64,000 nt of DNA, taken from positions 1 through 64,000 of the forward strand of contig JBDHWF010000003.1 in assembly GCA_039810045.1 (NCBI GenBank), given 5' to 3'. A program made the position numbers and the translations under genes. The notes under the pieces are model-generated. The model was not told where the DNA came from. It did not search any database and worked only from the letters and a program-made list of their open reading frames with translations. Shown in pieces: positions 15,623-23,893 of the stretch (positions within the stretch are counted from its first letter, which is position 1; each line of letters begins with the position of its first letter). This DNA is from CADCWN01 sp039810045. Its GTDB lineage: Bacteria > Chloroflexota > Chloroflexia > Thermomicrobiales > CADCWN01.

Positions 15623-16345
15623 GTGAGAGACGACCAGACCAAGAACCAGCAGACCGCGCAAGTACAACTACCAGAGCAGGCAGCAGAGATCCCAGAGGTT
15701 GTCATTCGCCGCCTACCGATTTATGCCCGCATCCTCGAAGACTTGCTGACCGCAGGGATCGGCAGTATCGCTTCGAACGACCTCGCCGAACGGATCGGCG
15801 TGACTGCGGCGCAGATTCGCCGCGATCTCTCGTATTTCGGTCGTTTTGGCAAACAAGGGAAAGGCTACGATATCGCCCTGTTGCTCAGGGCGATCTGGCA
15901 GATTCTTAATCTCACTCAAACCTGGCAAGTCGCCCTGGTTGGCTTTGGGCATCTGGGCCAGGCGATCGCCCACTATCGCGGCTTTCAGGAGAGCAACTTT
16001 CAGATTGCGGCGATCTTCGACAATAACCCAGAGAAGGTCGGTCAGCCAACGGGCATTGCCCAGATGACTGTCCTCCCAGAAGCACAGATCGCAGAGGTTG
16101 TCGCCGCCCAGCAGATCAAGATCGGCATCATCGCCGTGCCCGCCGCTGCGGCCCAACATACTGCTGAGATGCTAATTCAGGGCCAAGTGATCGCGCTGCT
16201 CAACTATGCGCCAATTGTCTTGCAGGTGCCAGACTCAATCTGCGTGCGCGATATTGATCCAATTACAACCTTGCAGAGTATGGCGTACTATCTCGATAAG
16301 CCCTACCACCGCAGCGGCACCAGCGCTACGCTGGCCGACGACTAG
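15623..16345 (+). CDS. rex: redox-sensing transcriptional repressor Rex
   Basis: 240 residues from GTG 15623, preceded by a GGGGGTGG ribosome site; the upstream open frame lacks conserved sequence. The N-terminal winged helix is recognisable (VVIRRLPIYARILEDLL, then IGVTAAQIRRDLSYFGRFGKQGKGYD), followed by the Rossmann NAD(H) site VGFGHLGQAI and the C-terminal swapped helix. Rex senses NADH/NAD ratio and represses fermentative and respiratory genes. acs and thiolase lie 1 kb downstream but no Rex box was seen before them. Confidence 0.95.
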   Translation: MRDDQTKNQQTAQVQLPEQAAEIPEVVIRRLPIYARILEDLLTAGIGSIASNDLAERIGVTAAQIRRDLSYFGRFGKQGKGYDIALLLRAIWQILNLTQTWQVALVGFGHLGQAIAHYRGFQESNFQIAAIFDNNPEKVGQPTGIAQMTVLPEAQIAEVVAAQQIKIGIIAVPAAAAQHTAEMLIQGQVIALLNYAPIVLQVPDSICVRDIDPITTLQSMAYYLDKPYHRSGTSATLADD

Positions 16346-16370
16346 GTTTCTAGCGCCAGCATCGCGACAC

Positions 16371-16706
16371 TCAAAGAAGATATGGCAATAGCTCACGCAG
16401 CAACGTTGCCTTTGGCCGCGTACCAACCAGTTGCACTACCGGTTGTCCGCTCTTGAACAACAACAGCGTTGGAAAACTCAGCACCCCATAGCGCAGTGCG
16501 ATCTGCTCATTTTGTTCGACATCAAGTGAGACAATTGTCAATCGGTCAGCTTGTTCTACAGCTATCGCCTCCAGGATTGGCACCAACGCATGGCAGGGAT
16601 GACACCACTCTGCCCAGAAATCGACCAGCACCGGTGTGGTGGCCTGCAAGACAACTTGCGGAAAGGTTGCGGTAGTTACTGTTGGTATTTGCGACACATG
16701 AATCAT
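16371..16706 (-). CDS. thioredoxin-like protein with WCHPC active site
   Basis: 111 residues with thioredoxin fold hallmarks: VLVDFWAEWCHPCHALVPILE, the cis-Pro loop SFPTLLLFKSG, and the C-terminal PKATLLRELL helix. The active-site CHPC is the DsbA-type dipeptide rather than the CGPC of canonical thioredoxins; in known proteins His in this position raises redox potential. The protein has no signal peptide, so it is cytosolic. It is divergent from a SoxR-like MerR gene across a promoter with MerR geometry (separate entry), so it is probably a redox-stress target of that regulator. A canonical trxA exists at 51295. Confidence 0.9.
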   Translation of the reverse strand: MIHVSQIPTVTTATFPQVVLQATTPVLVDFWAEWCHPCHALVPILEAIAVEQADRLTIVSLDVEQNEQIALRYGVLSFPTLLLFKSGQPVVQLVGTRPKATLLRELLPYLL

Positions 16707-16758
16707 CGTTTCGTCCTTCCTGCTACTATTGATGATGGGTATTCAGCTACTACCAATC

Positions 16759-16789
16759 AGTGTAATAGTTCAAGTGAACTTGAAGTCAA
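16759..16789 (-). promoter_or_regulatory. MerR/SoxR-type promoter driving the WCHPC thioredoxin
   Basis: Reading the minus strand: -35 TTGACT (16789-16784), 19-bp spacer, -10 TACACT (16764-16759). The spacer is filled by the dyad TTCAAGTTCACTTGAA (16784-16769), close to the SoxR box CCTCAAGTTAACTTGAGG. A 19-bp spacer with a central dyad is the hallmark of promoters that MerR-family activators untwist. Confidence 0.78.
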
Positions 16790-16804
16790 GAGGATACAAT
16801 TACG

Positions 16805-17242
16805 ATGACATTGTTGACGATTGGTCAGGTTGCCCAGCGAGCTGGTATACGCCCTTCAGCGATTCGCTACTATGAGAGCCTGTCACTTCTCCCAAAGGTT
16901 CCTCGTCAAAACGGGCAACGGCGCTATCAGCCCGATGTACTCGACCGTCTGGCATTCATTCAGGTAGCGCAGCAGCTTGGCTTCAGCCTGAAGGAACTCC
17001 ATCAATTACTGGGGAATGCAGCTGAAGAAAGCCAACTCGCCACACGCTGGCAGACGCTTGCCAGCCGCAAACTGGCCGAAGTTGAGTTACTCCTTACGCA
17101 GGCCCAGACGATGCAACAATTGCTGCACCAGGGCCTGCGCTGTGGCTGTGCCGACCTCAGCACTTGCCTTGATTGTGTAGTAGCCAACTGTCAACCAATA
17201 GGCGAAAAAGGTGCAGGCCGGAAGCGTGTTAGAATGCATTAA
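16805..17242 (+). CDS. MerR-family regulator, SoxR-like, with C-terminal cysteine cluster
   Basis: 145 residues. The N-terminal MerR helix-turn-helix is clear (LTIGQVAQRAGIRPSAIRYYE), followed by the dimerisation helix (residues ~75-110) and a cysteine-rich loop CGCADLSTCLDC about residues 118-129, with one more Cys (VANC) near the end. SoxR binds a [2Fe-2S] cluster through CxxCxC(x5)C; here C-G-C-(x5)-C-(x2)-C is similar but not identical, so a redox metal cluster or metal sensing are both possible. It is divergent from, and very likely activates, the thioredoxin gene. Confidence 0.88.
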   Translation: MTLLTIGQVAQRAGIRPSAIRYYESLSLLPKVPRQNGQRRYQPDVLDRLAFIQVAQQLGFSLKELHQLLGNAAEESQLATRWQTLASRKLAEVELLLTQAQTMQQLLHQGLRCGCADLSTCLDCVVANCQPIGEKGAGRKRVRMH

Positions 17243-17284
17243 CACTGGTCACACTGCGACCCAAAGCAATAGAGGAGGAAGATC

Positions 17285-19243
17285 ATGGCGCAGCAAACTG
17301 ATGCGATCGAGGCCCTATACGGCGAGGATCGGAAATTCCCACCGCCAGCAGAGTTTCAAGCCAATGCCTTGATCAAGGACCCTGCGATCTACGAACAAGC
17401 AGAAGCCGATCCCGAAGCGTTCTGGGCCGAACAAGCCAAAATGCTCGACTGGTTCAAACCGTGGGACACCGTGCTGGAATGGGAACCGCCCTATGCCAAG
17501 TGGTTTATCGGCGGCAAACTCAATGCCTCCTACAACTGTCTTGATCGCCACGTCGCGGCAGGGCGGGGCGACAAGGTGGCGTACCACTTTGAAGGGGAGC
17601 CAGGTGATCGGCGCAGTGTCACCTATAGTGAACTGCTTGCAGAGGTCTGTCGCTGTGCGAATACGCTGAAATCGCTTGGGGTAAAACGGGGCGACCGCGT
17701 GGCAATCTATATGCCCATGATCCTTGAACTGCCAATCGCCATCCTCGCCTGTGCGCGGATCGGCGCGCCGCACACTGTGGTCTTTGGTGGCTTCTCTGCC
17801 GAAGCATTGAGAGATCGGATCATCGACGCCGACGCCCAGTTTGTCATTACCGCTGATGGTGGTTTCCGCCGCGGCAAACCGTTTGGCTTGAAAGTACAGG
17901 CAGACCAGGCGTTGACCGAAACACCTAATGTCAGAAATGTGCTGGTGGTCAAGCGCACTGGCGAGGACGTACCAATGCAGGAAGGGCGCGATCTATGGTG
18001 GCATGATGTTGTCCCGCAACAGAGCAGTGAGTGTGCGCCAGAGCAGATGGACAGCGAGGATATGCTCTATCTGCTCTACACATCGGGGTCCACTGGTAAG
18101 CCAAAGGGGATCCTGCATACCACTGGCGGCTACATGCTTGGTACGGCCTACACCCACAAATATGTCTTCGACCTGCACGATAACGATATTTACTGGTGTG
18201 CTGCTGACATTGGCTGGGTGACAGGACACTCCTACATCGTCTATGGCCCACTGGCGAACTGCACCACGGGCGTGATCTACGAAGGCACCCCTGATTATCC
18301 CGACTTCGACCGCTGGTGGGAAATTATCGAGCGCTATAAGGTCACGATCCTCTACTGCGCGCCAACGGCGATTCGCGCCCATATGAAGTGGGGGGCGGAA
18401 CACGCTGCCAAGCACGACCTCACCTCGCTGCGCGTCCTTGGCTCAGTTGGTGAACCCATTAATCCCGAAGCCTGGATCTGGTATTACAAGAATATCGGCG
18501 GCGAACGCTGCCCCGTGGTTGACACCTGGTGGCAAACCGAAACCGGGGCGATCATGATCACCCCACTGCCAGGGGTGACGACAACCAAACCAGGCTCGGC
18601 GACCTTCCCGTTACCAGGAATCGGCGCTGATGTTGTTGACGAGGAAGGCAACTCTGTGCCGCTCGGTCGTGGTGGTTATCTGGTGCTTACCCGCCCCTGG
18701 CCGTCGATGTTGCGCGGTATTTATGGTGATCCCGACCGCTATCAGGAGACCTACTGGAGCCGCTATCCCGGCAAATACTTCGTTGGTGATGGCTGCAAAC
18801 GGGACGACGAAGGCTACTACTGGCTCCTCGGGCGCGTTGACGACGTGATGAATGTCTCTGGTCATCGGATCAGTACGACCGAGATCGAAAGCTCGTTAGT
18901 CAGCGACCCAAGAGTGGCAGAAGCCGCAGTTGTGGGGCAACCTGATCCCGTCACTGGCGAAGCGATCTTCTGCTTTGTCATCTTGCGGGGTGGGGTTGAG
19001 GCATCGCCAGACCTCGGCCAGGAGTTGCGCCAACACGTCGCCAAACAGATCGGCGCATTTGCTCGCCCGAAGACCGTGATGTTCACTCCTGATCTCCCGA
19101 AAACCCGTTCTGGCAAGATCATGCGGCGGTTATTGCGCGATGTCGCCAGTGGGCGCAGTCTCGGCGACACCACGACCCTGGCGGATGCTGGTGTGGTTGA
19201 GCAGATCCGCGAAGCTTCAGCTTCGGCCAAAGGTGAAGAATAG
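17285..19243 (+). CDS. acs: acetate--CoA ligase (acetyl-CoA synthetase)
   Basis: 652 residues, full length for Acs, with GAGGAGG ribosome site. ANL-superfamily motifs: YTSGSTGKPKGILH (phosphate loop, about residue 265), VDTWWQTETG (A5), and the catalytic/regulatory lysine in PKTRSGKIMRR (K611), which in this family is the target of reversible acetylation. It converts acetate, ATP and CoA to acetyl-CoA via acetyl-AMP. A thiolase gene follows 29 bp downstream and is probably co-transcribed, linking acetate activation to C4 or fatty-acid metabolism. Confidence 0.97.
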   Translation: MAQQTDAIEALYGEDRKFPPPAEFQANALIKDPAIYEQAEADPEAFWAEQAKMLDWFKPWDTVLEWEPPYAKWFIGGKLNASYNCLDRHVAAGRGDKVAYHFEGEPGDRRSVTYSELLAEVCRCANTLKSLGVKRGDRVAIYMPMILELPIAILACARIGAPHTVVFGGFSAEALRDRIIDADAQFVITADGGFRRGKPFGLKVQADQALTETPNVRNVLVVKRTGEDVPMQEGRDLWWHDVVPQQSSECAPEQMDSEDMLYLLYTSGSTGKPKGILHTTGGYMLGTAYTHKYVFDLHDNDIYWCAADIGWVTGHSYIVYGPLANCTTGVIYEGTPDYPDFDRWWEIIERYKVTILYCAPTAIRAHMKWGAEHAAKHDLTSLRVLGSVGEPINPEAWIWYYKNIGGERCPVVDTWWQTETGAIMITPLPGVTTTKPGSATFPLPGIGADVVDEEGNSVPLGRGGYLVLTRPWPSMLRGIYGDPDRYQETYWSRYPGKYFVGDGCKRDDEGYYWLLGRVDDVMNVSGHRISTTEIESSLVSDPRVAEAAVVGQPDPVTGEAIFCFVILRGGVEASPDLGQELRQHVAKQIGAFARPKTVMFTPDLPKTRSGKIMRRLLRDVASGRSLGDTTTLADAGVVEQIREASASAKGEE

Positions 19244-19272
19244 GAGATGCACGCGGAGCGTGAGAGGAAACG

Positions 19273-20475
19273 ATGAGTAATACAGAGCAACGCGAAGCAG
19301 TCATCGTGAGTGCGGTACGCACCCCCATTGGCTCGTTTGGGGGCGCCCTGACCGAAGTCCCTGCCACAGAGCTTGGTAGCCTCGTGATCAAAGAGGCGCT
19401 GCAACGCGCCAAGGTTGCCCCGGAACAGGTTGATGAAGTCATCATGGGGATGATTCTTTCGGCAGGGGTGGGGCAAGGCCCAGCGCGGCAGGCGGCGATT
19501 AACGCTGGGCTGCCGGTGGAAGTACCAGCCACGACGATCAATAAACTGTGTGGTTCTGGGCTAAAGGCGGTTGCCCTGGCGGCTGGCGCAGTGCTGCTGG
19601 GCGATGCCGAAGTCGTCGTAGCTGGGGGCATGGAGAATATGAGCCGCGCCCCCTACGTTCTAGAAAAAGCCCGCTACGGTTATCGCCTGGGCGATGGCAC
19701 GCTGGTCGATACGATGATGCGCGATGGTCTGGTCGATGCCTTTCATGGCTACCCAATGGGGATCACCGCAGAGAATATTGCCGAGCAATTCTGCATCAGC
19801 CGCGCCAACCAGGATGAATTTGCCACACGCAGCCAGCAACGCGCGGCACAGGCGATTGCCACAGGCGCATTTGACAAAGAGATCGTCCCCGTCGAGGTGA
19901 AATCACGCGGCAAAACCACGACCTTTACCCGCGATGAATATGTCAAGCCCGATACCACTGCCGAAGTGCTGGCGGGCCTACGACCAGCATTCAAGCGTGA
20001 TGGTGGTACTGTCACGGCAGGCAATGCCTCGGGAATCAATGATGGTGCCGCCGCAGTCGTGGTGATGAGTGCGGCGAAGGCGAACGAACTGGGCCTGACC
20101 CCGCTGGCCCGAATTCTTTCGTATGCTTCGGCTGGCGTCGATCCCAGCATCATGGGAATGGGGCCGCTCCCGGCTAGTCAACGCGCCCTGCAACGCGCTG
20201 GATTAACCCTCAATGATATCGATCTGATCGAACTAAATGAAGCATTCGCCGCGCAATCGTTGGCCGTCTGTAGCCAGCTTGGGGCAGACCCTGAGAAAAC
20301 AAATGTCCACGGTGGCGCGATCGCTTTGGGGCATCCGATTGGGGCCAGTGGGGCACGGATCCTGACGACCCTGCTCTATTTACTTGAAGCCCGTAAAGCC
20401 AAACGTGGTCTCGCCGCCCTCTGCATTGGTGGCGGTCAGGGAATCGCGATGATCGTTGAACGGACCGACGCCTAA
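19273..20475 (+). CDS. acetyl-CoA C-acetyltransferase (thiolase II family)
   Basis: 400 residues. Thiolase active-site elements are all present: nucleophile Cys93 in NKLCGSGLKAV, the His in ALGHPIGASGARI, and the second Cys in LCIGGGQG. The family reversibly condenses two acetyl-CoA to acetoacetyl-CoA (AtoB/PhaA) or acts in beta-oxidation (FadA). The position behind acs favours the biosynthetic acetyl-CoA enzyme, but no phaB or HMG-CoA genes are near. Ends at a strong hairpin. Confidence 0.94.
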   Translation: MSNTEQREAVIVSAVRTPIGSFGGALTEVPATELGSLVIKEALQRAKVAPEQVDEVIMGMILSAGVGQGPARQAAINAGLPVEVPATTINKLCGSGLKAVALAAGAVLLGDAEVVVAGGMENMSRAPYVLEKARYGYRLGDGTLVDTMMRDGLVDAFHGYPMGITAENIAEQFCISRANQDEFATRSQQRAAQAIATGAFDKEIVPVEVKSRGKTTTFTRDEYVKPDTTAEVLAGLRPAFKRDGGTVTAGNASGINDGAAAVVVMSAAKANELGLTPLARILSYASAGVDPSIMGMGPLPASQRALQRAGLTLNDIDLIELNEAFAAQSLAVCSQLGADPEKTNVHGGAIALGHPIGASGARILTTLLYLLEARKAKRGLAALCIGGGQGIAMIVERTDA

Positions 20476-20502
20476 TCATTCACAAAACACGTACGAGACC
20501 AG

Positions 20503-20536
20503 CAACGACGACAGGAAGACTTTCCTGTCGTCGTTG
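20503..20536 (+). terminator. hairpin terminator after acs-thiolase
   Basis: Perfect 15-bp stem CAACGACGACAGGAA / TTCCTGTCGTCGTTG with loop GACT, 27 bp after the thiolase stop. There is no clear U-tract. Confidence 0.7.
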
Positions 20537-20696
20537 CAAGCCCGCCTGTACCTGATAATCTGGACAGATTACGGTGCTGTTGTTAGCGGATCGCATGGTA
20601 AACTAGGCGGGCGATTCTCTCCCAGCCACCCTGGGGCATACTCGTTGGTCGCATCGAATGAGCAGCAAGGCGGATTCCACTTATAAGGAGTAGCAA

Positions 20697-21380
20697 TTGC
20701 ACGGTTTCGAGACAGCAGTTATCAAGTTTGTTCAGGATCTTTATAACGCGATGGGCTGGGCTGGCGTCGTCGTCGCCATGGCGATTGAGAGCGCCTGTAT
20801 TCCGCTACCAAGTGAAGTGGTCATGCCACTCGCTGGGTGGTTCCTGGTCGAGGCCAAAGGAAGCTCATCGATCTGGACCCTGTGGGCGGGCCTGATGGGG
20901 GCACTTGGCTGCACAATCGGGTCAGCGATTGCCTATTGGGTCGGAGCAATCGGGGGCCGCCCATTCATCCTCAAATATGGGCGGTATGTGCTGATCTCAC
21001 CGCACCATGTTGATCTGGCAGACCGCTGGTTTGCCCAACGTGGCGAGATTATGGCATTTGTCTCGCGCCTGTTGCCGATCGTGCGGACCTTTATTTCCTT
21101 CCCCGCTGGCGTGGCCCGGATGAACTTTGGCAAATTTTTGCTCTACTCCTTCCTTGGCTCACTCCCGTGGTGCTGGGCATTGGCCTATGGTGGCTACCAC
21201 TTTGGGGCGCGTTGGGAGGAACTGCGCGAAAAACTACGCCCGTTCGATTATCCGATTGCCGCTGTCATTGTCGCCTTTGGGATCTGGTTCCTCTGGCGTG
21301 GCTTTAAGAACCGCAATGCCCATACCCCTGTCCTCCGCGAGGATACGGCCATTGCCGAAGAACAGACAGAAGCACACTAG
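20697..21380 (+). CDS. DedA/SNARE-associated family membrane protein
   Basis: 227 residues; TTG start at 20697 chosen because AAGGAG ends 6 bp upstream. Contains the DedA signature GxxxP region ESACIPLPSEVVMPLAGWFL and the re-entrant/arginine motif ISRLLPIVRTF-like (VSRLLPIVRTFISFPAGVARM), with 4-5 hydrophobic helices. Family members are proton-coupled lipid flippases or scramblases (undecaprenyl phosphate or phosphatidylethanolamine) needed for envelope homeostasis. Followed 60 bp later by thrC on the same strand. Confidence 0.92.
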   Translation: MHGFETAVIKFVQDLYNAMGWAGVVVAMAIESACIPLPSEVVMPLAGWFLVEAKGSSSIWTLWAGLMGALGCTIGSAIAYWVGAIGGRPFILKYGRYVLISPHHVDLADRWFAQRGEIMAFVSRLLPIVRTFISFPAGVARMNFGKFLLYSFLGSLPWCWALAYGGYHFGARWEELREKLRPFDYPIAAVIVAFGIWFLWRGFKNRNAHTPVLREDTAIAEEQTEAH

Positions 21381-21440
21381 CTGCCGATCATTCTTTCCTG
21401 CACTATCGGACAAGCGAACGCTACTTATCAGGAGATCATC

Positions 21441-22664
21441 ATGTATAGCACGCTGACGCACCTTGAATGCACCTTCTGTGGGGCGACTTATGCTGCGAAT
21501 GAATTACAGACAGTCTGCACTGCCTGCGGCAAAGTCCTCTATGCGCGGTACGATCTGGGCGCAGCGAAACAAACGCTGACGAAAGCCGCCCTGATCGAAC
21601 GCCCATTCGATCTCTGGCGCTATCACGAGGTCTTGCCAGTACTCGATGCAGTCAATGTCGTTTCACTTGGCGAAGGCGGCACTCCCCTCTTACCGCTGCC
21701 CCAATTTGGCAAAACGATCGGCTTACCAAAGCTGCTCGCCAAGGACGAAGGCGGCAACCCGACTGGTTCATTCAAGTCACGCGGGATGGCCCTGGCAATT
21801 TCACGAGCCAAAGAGTTGGGAGCCAAAGCGGTCGCCGCACCGTCAGCGGGAAATGCCGCGTCAGCGATGGCTGCCTATGCCGCCCGCGCTGGCCTCCCGG
21901 CCTACGTCTTTATGCCCAAGGACACCCCCCTGATTATGCAGGCAGAATGTACAGCGTACGGCGCACACGTCTACCTTGTCGATGGCTTGATCAACGACGC
22001 TGGAAAAATCGTGCGCGAGAACAGTGCTGCGCGGGGTTGGTTCGATGTCTCAACCCTCAAAGAGCCGTATCGGGCCGAGGGAAAGAAAACGATGGGCTAC
22101 GAGCTAGCCGAGCAACTGCACTGGGAATTGCCTGATGCAATCATCTACCCCACTGGCGGCGGCACGGGGATTGTGGGGATGTGGAAAGCCTTTGCCGAGA
22201 TGGAGGAAATGGGGTTAATTGGCGCCAAACGACCCAAGATGATCTCCGTGCAATCAACAGGCTGTGCGCCAATCGTTGACGCATTTGAGCGCGGCGATCG
22301 GCATGCCCCACTCTTTCCCAACGCCCACACCCTGGCCCCAGGGATTCGCGTACCAATCGCCATTGGCGACTACCTGATCCTTGACGCTATCCGCGAGAGT
22401 GGCGGCACCGCGCTCACCGTTACGGACGAGGAAATCCTGGCGGCAACCCGCAAAGTTGCGACGAGCGATGGCCTCTATGGTTCACCTGAATCTGGAGCCA
22501 CGTTTATCGCCGCACAGAAACTTGCCGCCAATGGGTTCCTGAACCCTGCGGATCAGGTGGTCGTCTTCAGCACAGGTACGGGGTTAAAGCATAGCGAGTT
22601 AATCGATCTCAATCTCCCAATTCTCGATCCCAACGATCCAGCAGTTGGGGAACAGATCAGTTAA
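21441..22664 (+). CDS. thrC: threonine synthase
   Basis: 407-residue PLP enzyme. The N-terminal zinc-ribbon-like segment CTFCGATYAANELQTVCTACG is typical of bacterial class II threonine synthases; the PLP lysine lies in GNPTGSFKSRGMALA, and the phosphate-binding loop is PTGGGTGIVGMWKAF. It makes threonine from O-phosphohomoserine. No other hom/thrB genes are in the window, so it is unlinked from the rest of the pathway. RBS GGAG precedes the ATG. Confidence 0.95.
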   Translation: MYSTLTHLECTFCGATYAANELQTVCTACGKVLYARYDLGAAKQTLTKAALIERPFDLWRYHEVLPVLDAVNVVSLGEGGTPLLPLPQFGKTIGLPKLLAKDEGGNPTGSFKSRGMALAISRAKELGAKAVAAPSAGNAASAMAAYAARAGLPAYVFMPKDTPLIMQAECTAYGAHVYLVDGLINDAGKIVRENSAARGWFDVSTLKEPYRAEGKKTMGYELAEQLHWELPDAIIYPTGGGTGIVGMWKAFAEMEEMGLIGAKRPKMISVQSTGCAPIVDAFERGDRHAPLFPNAHTLAPGIRVPIAIGDYLILDAIRESGGTALTVTDEEILAATRKVATSDGLYGSPESGATFIAAQKLAANGFLNPADQVVVFSTGTGLKHSELIDLNLPILDPNDPAVGEQIS

Positions 22665-22681
22665 TGGCCGATCCTCCCTGT

Positions 22682-22710
22682 TTGTCCCACTAGTAGGGCT
22701 CTGGTAGAAT
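22682..22710 (+). promoter_or_regulatory. sigma-70-like promoter for ctaB
   Basis: TTGTCC (22682-22687), 17-bp spacer, TAGAAT (22705-22710), followed by a ~95-nt leader to the ctaB start. Confidence 0.5.
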
Positions 22711-22813
22711 GTCGTCAATGTCCCGGGAATTCGGGGTTAGGGAGTAACGACAATAGTGATCTGCAACGCTCACGCTGGTGGCAGATCGATATGGGTACGA
22801 GGAGTCACCAGCG

Positions 22814-23788
22814 ATGCTCGATGCCGCAAACCGTAAGGGGACGAAGAACGGCGCAGTCGCAACCACATTAGATATTGCCACGCATACCACCCACGAAACA
22901 CCTGATCTGATCGCTGTTGGCTGGCGACAAAGTGTTGCGGACTATATTGCGCTGACCAAGCCCAAGATTATCTCCTTGCTGCTGATTACCACGCTCGGCG
23001 CAATGATGATCGCAGGCGACGGCTTTCCATCTGTGTGGATCGTCTTGTGGACGTTACTGGGCGGCGCACTCGCCTCTGGTGGGGCTGGCGCAATCAACCA
23101 CTTCATTGATCGTGACATTGACAAGAAAATGGGGCGCACCAAAGGTCGTCCGGTCGTCAATGGTCGCGTGCAACCGTGGCAGGCGCTCACCTTCGGGATC
23201 GCGCTAGAAGTCGCCTCGTTCACGCTCCTGACCCTGGCAGTCAATCTGCTCAGTGCCATTCTGGCGCTCGGTGGGTTCCTGTTCTATGTCGTGATCTACA
23301 CCCTTTGGCTCAAGCGCACCACGCCGCACAATATCGTGATTGGCGGGGCGGCTGGCGCATTTCCGCCCCTGGTTGGTTGGGCGGCCGCTACTGGTTCGCT
23401 CTCTCTCGGGGCATGGATTCTCTTTGCCATTATCTTCTTCTGGACCCCACCCCATTTCTGGGCGCTGGCACTGCTGATTCGTGGCGACTATGAACGAGCG
23501 AACGTGCCAATGTTGCCAGTTGTGCGCGGGGTGGAGGAAACACGCAAGCAGATCCTGATTTACACCATCATCATGATCGCCACCACCCTACTCCTGGTAG
23601 CCGTTGGTACCAGTGGCTGGCTCTATCTGGTTCTCGCGCTTGGTTTGGGGGGCTGGTTCCTCTATGATGCCATTCTCCTCCTGCGTGAGCAGACCCAGCG
23701 CGCCGCCCGCCGCCTCTACCTGTACTCTTTACTCTACCTGGCACTGCTCTTTCTGGCGATGGTAATCGACCACGCCTTCATCGCCTAA
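22814..23788 (+). CDS. ctaB: protoheme IX farnesyltransferase (heme O synthase)
   Basis: 324 residues from ATG 22814, preferred over GTG 22778 because GAGGAG lies 9 bp upstream. UbiA-family polyprenyltransferase: NHFIDRDIDKKMGRTKGRPV (NxxxDxxxD) is the CtaB/CyoE signature, and the second acidic loop follows RGDYERANVPMLPVVRG. About eight or nine membrane helices. It farnesylates heme b to heme o for the heme-copper oxidase. The gene is solitary; no cox subunit genes are within the window, but a CopC-CopD copper protein is convergent just downstream. Confidence 0.95.
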   Translation: MLDAANRKGTKNGAVATTLDIATHTTHETPDLIAVGWRQSVADYIALTKPKIISLLLITTLGAMMIAGDGFPSVWIVLWTLLGGALASGGAGAINHFIDRDIDKKMGRTKGRPVVNGRVQPWQALTFGIALEVASFTLLTLAVNLLSAILALGGFLFYVVIYTLWLKRTTPHNIVIGGAAGAFPPLVGWAAATGSLSLGAWILFAIIFFWTPPHFWALALLIRGDYERANVPMLPVVRGVEETRKQILIYTIIMIATTLLLVAVGTSGWLYLVLALGLGGWFLYDAILLLREQTQRAARRLYLYSLLYLALLFLAMVIDHAFIA

Positions 23789-23807
23789 CGGTGTTTGCCT
23801 ACACGAC

Positions 23808-23842
23808 AATAGGTGGGGGCACTAGTAGTGCCCCCACCTATT
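23808..23842. terminator. bidirectional terminator between ctaB and copCD
   Basis: 16-bp perfect stem AATAGGTGGGGGCACT / AGTGCCCCCACCTATT with AGT loop, AT-rich on both sides and a T-run after the right arm (TTTGTT). It sits between convergent genes and can serve both. Confidence 0.85.
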
Positions 23843-23893
23843 TGTTCTGCCAACCTTGCCGATATCATCTGGCGGAGCTTTGGCCCTCTGCTG

